NCBI GenBank assembly: GCA_020736575.1
Contig: JAGPYM010000007.1
Location: 434,001-498,000 of the forward strand
DNA length: 64,000 nucleotides
Direction: 5' to 3'
Origin: Thelonectria olida
Taxonomy: Eukaryota > Ascomycota > Sordariomycetes > Hypocreales > Nectriaceae
Part shown: one piece after another, positions 56,266 through 64,000 of the stretch
How the letters are laid out: each line of letters starts with the position of its first letter
How positions within the stretch are numbered: the stretch's first letter is position 1
Made by a program: the position numbers and the translations under genes
The notes under the pieces: generated by a model
What the model saw: only the letters and a program-made list of their open reading frames with translations
Told to the model about the DNA's origin: nothing
The model's database searches: none

Positions 56266-59200
56266 CTATACATCCAATCCATCAAGCTCTATCATCTTGG
56301 TCACCAACTTAATCACTTCATTGTCCGCGAGTCCCAGTTCCGGGTTTTCCACCTTTCTCGAAATCAACTCATCCACCAGTCCTCGCAGCCGCGCCACCAA
56401 GACTCCGATGCGAGCCCATCCCCTGAGTCGCAACCATCCGTCCACGAGCAGTCCTCGTCCGAGCGTGTCCAGCTCAATGGGGCCAGAGAACAGCAAGAGC
56501 GTGTATGCGTTGAATGCTATAACAAAGTCAGTCAACCTTCCGCTACCATAGCATCGTCCATAGCTGGGTAAGAGAAGAAATGGAGGTCATCGGGCACCTA
56601 CGAGTAACGTCTCGAATAAAAATCTTGCTCGTGGAAATGAGGGTAAAGTAGGACATGTAAGCCGCACTCCCCGAGAATCCCTGACTTCCAAAGAGCGTGC
56701 TGCTCGGGTGCACAAAGACACGGCCGTTCTCTTGGTTGAAGTACTTGATAGAGCGTGCCTCGGGGTCCAGTTCCACGGCACCAGACATGGAGCTCGCAAA
56801 CTTCTTGTCGGGATACTGGATTCTTGCAATCTGTGGTGTAAAGGCCGCGGCCACGAGAGCGCGAAGGAGTTGCGAGCCGCCCGTGTAAGAGCCCTGCGCA
56901 TGCGCATCGCTGACCACCTCGGACGTCGACACGATGCCAATCTCAGCCAGTGCCGAGTAGTATTGCGTCCTTGTGTTTGCAATGTCCGAGAGCGTGTTAT
57001 ACGCGAGGAAGTTGTCTTCGCAAAAGTTTCGGATCTGGCGTTGAGGAACTCGGTCTAGCATCATGGCATCCCATTGCTTGAAGGCCTCCAGGTCCGCCAA
57101 GAGATCGCCGTCTCCCTTGTAGAACCTCATGCGGGCTTCCTTGGCAGCATCCCTCTTCTCCGAAGGAGCCACGAACGGGCTTCTCGTGCTCAGAATGGAG
57201 GCAATGGTTACGCAGTTGTCTAAGCAACCAAAGATGGCTCCAAACACCATCAGCTTACCACATCGCAAGTCCGCCGGCAACATGGCCAGCTGCTGGCCCA
57301 TGGCTGTCAGCTCGTCTCCATCCAACACCCCCATCCTTCGCAGCAGCTTCATGGCACCATCAATGGCTGTGGCGTCGGGGGGTGTTGGTGACCGCCCAAG
57401 GAAGCCTGCGACGTCTCTCATGCCCATGGCACGAACCGACAGACAAAGCTGTTCCAAGGGGACACGTCGAATTTCGGGTTCTGGCCGCTCAGGCATCTGC
57501 TTCTCCAGGTTCTCCGTGAAGAGCTTGTAACACCTGCCCTCCTGGACACGACCCGCTCGGCCCCGACGTTGCTTGCCAGCTGCCCGCGATGCCCACGTCT
57601 CTTCGAGCTTCCTCATGTTGTTGGCGGCATCAAAGCTTGTCTCCTTGACCTTTCCGCTGTCAATCACCGCCACGATATCATCGATGGTGATGGAAGTTTC
57701 CGCCACATTGGTCGCCACGACGATCTTGCGTTTGCCTGGCGGAGGGTGTGCGAATACTCTCTTTTGTTCGCGCGTCTCAAGCGATGCGTGGAGCGGGAGG
57801 ACATGTAGGGAGTTGATGCCTCTCAACACGCCACAAGCCTGGTTGATCTCTCCTACTCCAGGCAAGAAGATGAGAATACCGCCCGTCTTCTTTTCGTACG
57901 AAAGCTCGTAGTCGATGGCCTTCACAGTCTCCATGAGCAGGCTGTAGTTGATGCGATGACCCAACTTCTGAATAATCTTGCCCAACGTGTCTCCAGAGAT
58001 GAGTCCAGTGTCTCCCTTGTCAACTCCGTATCCAGTCATCCGGATGACATCGTCAAGGTAGTACTCGTCTACCGGGAACGTCCGGCCGGATATCTCAACC
58101 ATGCCCACAGTCAGTCCCTCAGAAGTGAAATAATGGGCAAAGGTGGCTGCATCCAACGTGGCAGACATAAGAACGAGCTTCAACATATCCCTCCTCTCCC
58201 TCAAGACCTCTCGAATGAGATTCAGCAAAAAGTCCGTGTCAAGACTGCGTTCGTGAACTTCGTCAATGACAACGTGACTGACATCAGCCAGAGACGCAAC
58301 CACATCCTCGACACGTCCTCCCGAGGTTTGAAGTCGCCGAAGAAGCACACCGGTCGTCACAAATGTGATGCGAGTGTCCTTGGACCTCCGATGTTCGCCT
58401 CGAATAGCATATCCAATCTCCTCACCAACTCTGACGCATCTCTCTTCTGCCACGCGGTCTGCAAGTCCCAGGGCTGAAATTCGTCGAGGCTGCGTGACAA
58501 TGATGTTCGCGCAATCGCCGAGTCCTCTCTCGTACAGATCGTCCAAGATAAACTGCATAGACTGTGTAGATTTTCCCGAACCTGTCTCTCCACTGATGAT
58601 GGTGACATTGTTCTCCTCGACGGTTCTGATAATCTCGTCGCACTTATGCCAAGCGGGTAGCTTCTGGCGCTTCGAAATCATGTCTTTCAACGAGGGCGAT
58701 TGTTGTCTTCGCAGCCACTGCTCCCTGCTATGTTTGCTTTCGATCCACTTCAAAGGCTTCGCGTGTCGCTGAGGCCGCTGGTTACCTCCAATTGCGGCAG
58801 AAGGCTTTGTTTCAGATGCAGCTGAGGAAACAGCGGAAATCTCCACCAGCTTCCCGGGATGCTCAATGATGCTGTTGATGTTCTGCTGGATCCAGTCCAT
58901 GACCAAGAAGATCTTCATCGGCTCATCGCAAAGTGATTCTTCCATGTGTTCCAAGGCCTTCCGGATAATGCTCAACTTGATATAGGAGGGAAGGTTGGCG
59001 ACAATGGATAGAATCAAGTTGACCGGATAGGTGGCAGGTCTGCGAACCTGCAAAAACGTTTCCACGTTTCCTTGCTGTCCGTTTTTAACAGACTCCAGCT
59101 TAATCTTGATGACATTATCACCTTCGCGTTGGAAGCCATCCCCGTACATGGATTCGAGGCTTCCAACTTCGTCCTCCCATTGCTCTTCAGGGGATCCCAT

Positions 59201-60403
59201 GTCCAAGAAGTCGTCCGAGTCGTCTGCAGCCTTTGAGTCTCGAGGGAACAATAAGTTTTGAAGAGTCTCGGCTGCCTTGTCTTCGTCCCCGCCTTGTTCG
59301 TCGAGAACCTTGGTACTCAATTCGACAGAGTACCCTGACTGAGAAAGCCGTTTGATCATGCCCTCTCGTTTCAGGTCGGTAGCTCCCACGGAAACGCCGG
59401 CCGCATAGCTCTCAGGCAATGCCCAAGGAGGAAGATCATCCTCGGGGACGTGGATGAGCAGCCACTCCAGAGTCTCTTCCCGGTCCTTGCAGTAGCCAAC
59501 AGCCTCTTCCGCATGTGTGCGACGGAAACCAAGCTTACTCAACTCATTTGTAATGGCCTCTTTCTTGGACTTGGGCATGACAACCTTGTGCGGGTTCCAG
59601 CGCACGCCACTCCGTAACAGATTCTCGAGCTGCGTTCTTGTCTTCTTTCCCATCTCGACTTTTGGAGCAGTGTTCCAGCCCTTCATAGCATTGGAGGACC
59701 GGCCAGAGCCATCGGCTGCGTTGCTCAATAGCACTAGACCAGAGGCTCCAGGCATGGCCTTTGCCTTTTCTTTGGCGGCCTCGATTTCCTTTCGCTTCTT
59801 CTCGGACGCAGCCTTTGCATCCTGTCGTTCCTGAAGTGCCTTAAAAGGGTCCGCCTCATACATCCACGCCTTTCCATCTTTTACGTCTTGGGTCTTCAGC
59901 ACTTGAAACTCCTTCCATAACGCTTTGTGATCCGGCGGGAGAACTGTGTGCTTGTTCTGCATGCTACACACCCTAAAGAGAGCATAAGTAGCAGCAGCAT
60001 GCTTAGCCTCGATGGCCGTAGGCCGCAAGATCAAATGCTTGTGCGTGGCAGGAATCTTGAAGGGGTCGAGCCTTGTCATCTCATGAGTCTTGACATCTTT
60101 GGCGCTGAGGGTAATCCAGACGGAGAATCCATCTGGGGTTTTCCTGGTATCATAGTCGGGCTTTTCCCAGCGCTGTTTCTGGCAGTATTCGCTCAACAAG
60201 TTGACTGGCAACTTTCCAGTCCACGAAGACCCTCCGATGAGCTGCTTGACGGTTGGCTTTGGTGGCGGTACACCAAGGCCTTCAGCAGGGGGCGTGGCGG
60301 TCCCTTGAGCCTCTCCCTTCTTGCCCTTGCCCTTGCCCTGGTCTTTGGAGCTCGAAGGGTTCGAGGGTGGAGGGTGGACCTTGGCTTTTCCTTTTTTGAC
60401 CAT
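56266..60403 (-). CDS. DEAH-box RNA helicase with UBA-like and RWD domains (DHX29/DHX57-like)
   Basis: Predicted ATP-dependent RNA helicase. Two exons, 60403-56602 and 56516-56266 (85-nt intron GTAGGT...TTATAG), encode 1350 aa; the join gives KIFIRDVTPFNAYTLLLFSG, a DEAH C-terminal (OB-fold) sequence. N-terminus is basic and low-complexity (KGKGKKGEAQG). UBA-like segment about 280-385 (AITNELSKLGF, GMIKRLSQSGYSVE); RWD about 405-515 (WEDEVGSLESMYGDGF). Helicase core: GETGSGKST at 605-613 (Walker A), DEVH at 714-717 (motif II), LMSATL, and QRRGRAGR (motif VI). The UBA-RWD-helicase order resembles human DHX57/DHX29 and the yeast YLR419W product; DHX29 aids ribosome scanning of structured leaders, but that role is not shown here. 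The second exon carries the last 83 residues. Confidence 0.92.
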
Positions 60404-61784
60404 GATTGCGCTGGAGTTTGTAGATTTTTGCTAAGCAAACGGAAATAGAGGTGTGTTCTGACGGACACTCAGGCTATGGAGCTTAGCTAAACCCCATGCA
60501 TTGCAATGAGACAGTGCTTCTTGGTCAAGGTCTGTCCAGTTGTGGTTCCAAATCGTGGGGAAGTCTTCCTAGATTCGGCGTGGATCTGGAAATAAAGGTA
60601 TCGTGGGTTTATTGCCCAGCACCAGATGAGGTATGAATCTCGACTATGCTTCACGACGCCCTGTTGGTTTGACGTTGTGACGAAGGCAAAAAAAAAAAAA
60701 ACCGGCTTACTACGCACAGTATGCACTGTATTGTTACTAGGGGATGCCATCGCAACAGCAAAGCATAGCACAGTGCGAGTAATCATCGAAGCCCCACACC
60801 CGACTGTCTCCTACGAATGCCCCTCAACCCCTCCATACAGCTTTTGTTTGGAACAGGGATCTTCGCCCAAATAGAAACAAAAACAAAAACATAGACTATA
60901 CGTCATAAGTCGTCAGGGGGGAAGAGAATGTCTAATTTAATAGCAATAGCACTATTGGACTGACGTTACCTCAGCATCTACCTACGAAGCATTCGGATAG
61001 GTAAGGTAGTTTTGTCATGCCCGAGCTGTTACAAGTGAGGGGGCTTGTTCGTTTCTTGTGCCCCTCCACTAAAGCCGGCCCAGAGCCAGGACCACACTGT
61101 AACTTCATTTCATGCCCCTCACTTCAAAATCACGAAAGTCACAATACAAATGGTTTCGGGTCATTGTTGGTCTTTATTTTTTTCTCTTACTACGGTCTAG
61201 GCTATTTTGACCTGGTACACCACCACTTGGTAGTGACCACCGTAGTTCTCCATCTTCATTCATAGAAGCTCGGGCACTAGCACCGGCTCCAATTCGCAGC
61301 ATTTCTCATACCAACGCCATCAGACTTGGTCCAACGACAGTCATGCATGGATCCCGTGAGCCGTAAACACCATACATCATGGTGCCCTTCGTTCCACGCA
61401 TGAACCCACTGAACTTGGCTGCTCGAGGCACGGATTGCCTCTCTGCTTGCGCTGCTTCTTCCTTCTTCATCATCAGGCTGGAGCTTTCAAGCTACCATAG
61501 GGCCTGTGTACATTGCGAGGTTGCTCCTCCTTCTTCACGTAAAACTCTTCAATATTAAAAAGACGCGGTGTCGGGGGTGATATCTTGGGGGGTTGGGGGT
61601 AAGGGGTTGTGTTCGACAGTCTCAAAAACTGTGCCAGGGAGAGTTGTAATAACCGTCATATGTGTGCTGCGAGAGGGTTGGGCTTCGCCGAAAGGAGAGC
61701 GGGGTGTGAAGGAAGGAAGCCACAGGATCATTCGATACTCCATACAGAGGCAAGGCTGCCTAACGAGTGTGAGATTTCACTCTC
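60404..61784. other. Intergenic region of about 1.4 kb upstream of the helicase gene
   Basis: Lies between the helicase start and the importin alpha stop, both on the minus strand. Includes a 14-nt A run at 60688-60701 and an AAAAC-type repeat near 60877-60889. No gene with recognisable motifs. Confidence 0.5.
60688..60701. repeat. Poly-A tract (14 nt)
   Basis: A run of 14 A on the plus strand, about 285 bp upstream of the helicase start. Confidence 0.9.
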
Positions 61785-63810
61785 CTACATGTCCATTGAG
61801 TCGCCACCGTTGGCAAAGTTGAAGCCACCGGACTGCTGGGCATTGTTGGTTCCGAAGCCAAAGGTACCGTTGGAGGCAGAGGGCTGAGCCTCATCAGCAT
61901 TCTCTTCATCATCCGAGAAGTACTTCTCAATAATATTGTAAGCCTTCATGTAGATCTCCTCGTTGGCGTTGTTCTGGCAATCGTGAATCTTCTCCATACC
62001 ACCACACTCCTCAATAAAGAGAGCATAGCGGTTGATGCTCTCGGCACCATCACCAGCAGCCTGCTTGTCGAGGTCGCCAATCTTGAGGATGTTCTCAAGA
62101 CCATCAAGCGCAACCTGGATGATCTTGTTGTCAGGGCAGCTAAGAAGGTCGCACAGAGGCTTGATGCAGCCTTGAGAGACAAGATATCTAATCTGCTCGG
62201 GCTTCTGGAGACCACCGGAAGTGGCATTGCTGATGGCCCAGCAAGCCTCCTTACGGGTCTTGAGGTCGCCGTTCTGGAGAAGGTGAATCAGAGGTGGGAT
62301 GATGTTGGCATCAATGACGGCCTGAATCTGAGACGAGTTGCCGGCGGTGATGTTGGAGATAGTCCAGCAAGCCTCCTTGCGAATGCCATCCTTGGTCGAG
62401 CTGAGAAGTGACAGAAGACAAGGCAGAGCGCCGCAATTAATAATTACTTGGGTCTGAACATCGTCACCAGTAACAATGTTACCAACAGATCGCAGAGCGG
62501 GGGTTTGAACGGAGGTAGAGGCGTGCATGAGGAGCTCAACCAGGCGGCGGGGAATGCCAGCCTCAATCACAGCCTGAATCTTGTCGTTGGATCCGTCGGA
62601 GAGGTACGAGATGGCCCAGCAAGCGTCAATCAAGACCTCGTCATCGAGAGAGTACACAAGCTTGGACAGAACGGGAAGGGCGGGGGAAATCTATGAAGCG
62701 GGGTTAGTTTGCATGTACGTGGTTCGATGTGGTATGTGCGTGTTCTTACAGTGTTCCAGTCGGGCTGAGGGGTCTTGCCACGGCAGAAGTTGCTCAAAGT
62801 CCAGGTAGCATTGCGAAGCATGCTGAGCTTGCGGCTGTCGCCGAGAAGGTTGAGAAGAGGCTTGAGGGCACCGCAGCTGAGGACATAGTCTCGGCAGTGG
62901 GGGCTGTCACCAGCAATGTTACCGAGAGCCCAGACGGCCTGTTCACGAACATCGGGTTCGGGGCTGGCGAGAAGCTCGACAAAGATAGGGACGGCGCCCG
63001 CCTCAATGACCACCTGAGTCTGTGTGGCGGAACCGGAAGCAATGTTGGTCAAGGCCCAGGCGGCCTCGAACTGAACAAGAGTATGAGGGGATCGCAGGAA
63101 TTCGACGAAGCGGCTGACGACACCGGTCTTGATGACCTCCTCGATCGGGGGGTTTCGCTCCTTAGAGAGGAGCTTTCTGAACTTGGTGGTGGCCTGGATT
63201 TGAAGGTCGATCTGATCCGAAAAGACGCCAGCAACCATCTGAGGGAGGTCCTCGTTCAACTAGGGTCAAAAGGGTCAGCAAGTGTCATCTTGAAGATCAT
63301 CGCGAATCGAAATGGTATGGCCAGGGGTGCTCTTTAGATCATGCCTGACGATGGTGGAAGGACCATAGGGCGGGACGTGGACATAGCCCACCTTTGCTCA
63401 GGTCACCTCGCCTGGGCATGTGGGGTGAAAACGAAATGTGCCTTTTCCCCCACATCACTTCGTGGGCAATGAGGCCCGTCTGGCGGGCATCGCAAGGAGG
63501 GGGAGGACGGCCCAGAGGCCAAGGGGAGCGATGAAAAGTCGAATGTGAGGGTGCAAGGAGGAACAGAGATGCATACCTGAGACTCAGTAGGAGCGGACTC
63601 ATCGTCGCTATCAGGGGCGGCACCAAGAGAGGCACCAGGACGGTTCTCACCGGAACCGATGCCTCGTCGTTTGGCCAAGTTCTCCTCTCGCTTGGCCTTG
63701 CGAATCTCAACCTGCTGCTCCTCGCGACGGCGACGGAGCTCTTCAGGCTTGAAGGTGTTCTTCGCCTTGAACTGGGTTCTGCGATGCTCGGGGATGTATC
63801 GCTCAGCCAT
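61785..63810 (-). CDS. SRP1: Importin subunit alpha (karyopherin alpha)
   Basis: Adaptor that binds classical nuclear localisation signals and carries cargo through nuclear pores with importin beta. Exons 63810-63577, 63259-62750 and 62690-61785 encode 549 aa, the normal family length. The N-terminal importin-beta-binding domain is clear ([20 protein letters not shown]), followed by LAKRRG. Armadillo repeats fill about 85-500, with NLS-site Trp/Asn pairs such as [60 protein letters not shown] and [12 protein letters not shown]. The C-terminus is Gly/Asn-rich and acidic ([21 protein letters not shown]). The first intron is 317 nt (GTATGC...CCTAG), much longer than others in this window; the second is 59 nt. 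Single-copy essential gene in most fungi. Confidence 0.96.
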
Positions 63811-64000
63811 GGTGACTGGTTTTGTTTTGTTCTGAGGTTGAGGAGAGGGGCGGCGTTGATAGGTGAACACAGCAAAAAGTGTGCGGGGGTGCGGTCAGGG
63901 AAAAGGGAAGAAAAGAAAAACGTGCTTGATGGAGGCCCGGCGTCGAGAGAATAGAGACGGGCTCCAAAGAGACGTCTTCGCAGATGGTATGCGGGAAGCG

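Noticed and set aside
1..64000. CRISPR array, prophage or bacterial operon
   Set aside because: No regularly spaced repeats; gene structure with spliceosomal introns shows a eukaryotic (fungal) chromosome.

Overview
The window looks like chromosomal DNA of a filamentous ascomycete, most likely a Sordariomycete. Genes carry one to seven short introns (about 50-90 nt) with GT...CTAAC-like...AG signals. They include fungal hallmarks: a glucose-repressible/clock-controlled small protein (grg-1/ccg-1 type), a family 3 pectate lyase, Las1, and a four-AT-hook protein. The pectate lyase suggests a plant-associated or plant-decaying lifestyle; the species cannot be named from sequence alone. Exon boundaries below were worked out by hand from splice signals, frame continuity and conserved protein motifs.

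Left third (1-21.7 kb). A gene on the minus strand runs off the left edge; it looks like an NDT80/PhoG-type transcription factor (5' end at 462). About 9.4 kb without a supportable gene follows. Then come a divergent pair, an RWD-RBR ubiquitin ligase (minus) and a dolichyl-diphosphatase (plus), and a seven-transmembrane GPCR-like protein (minus) with a long cytoplasmic tail. A 5.2 kb gene-free stretch follows, holding a decayed tandem duplication.

Middle (21.7-46.5 kb). In order: grg-1/ccg-1-like gene, EBP-type sterol isomerase, NAD kinase, ketohexokinase-like sugar kinase with a non-canonical first splice donor, a 10.3 kb gene-poor block, an unrecognised acidic/disordered protein, Las1 endonuclease, glyoxalase II, a degenerate EF-hand protein and a class II-like eIF4E.

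Right part (50-64 kb) is dense: secreted pectate lyase, a short kinesin-3-like motor, the AT-hook protein, aprataxin/Hnt3, a UBA-RWD-DEAH RNA helicase and importin alpha.

The genes are mostly unrelated housekeeping functions: protein N-glycosylation, NADP supply, rRNA processing, translation, DNA repair, nuclear import. They do not form an obvious biosynthetic or defence cluster. The points most worth a second look are the GG splice donor in the sugar kinase, two in-frame stop-free introns (RBR ligase and eIF4E), a 317-nt hairpin-containing intron in importin alpha, repeated GTCATGACGTC boxes upstream of the grg-1-like gene, and the unrecognised acidic protein beside the 10 kb gene-poor block. 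I found no convincing tRNA, rRNA, CRISPR array or intact transposon.
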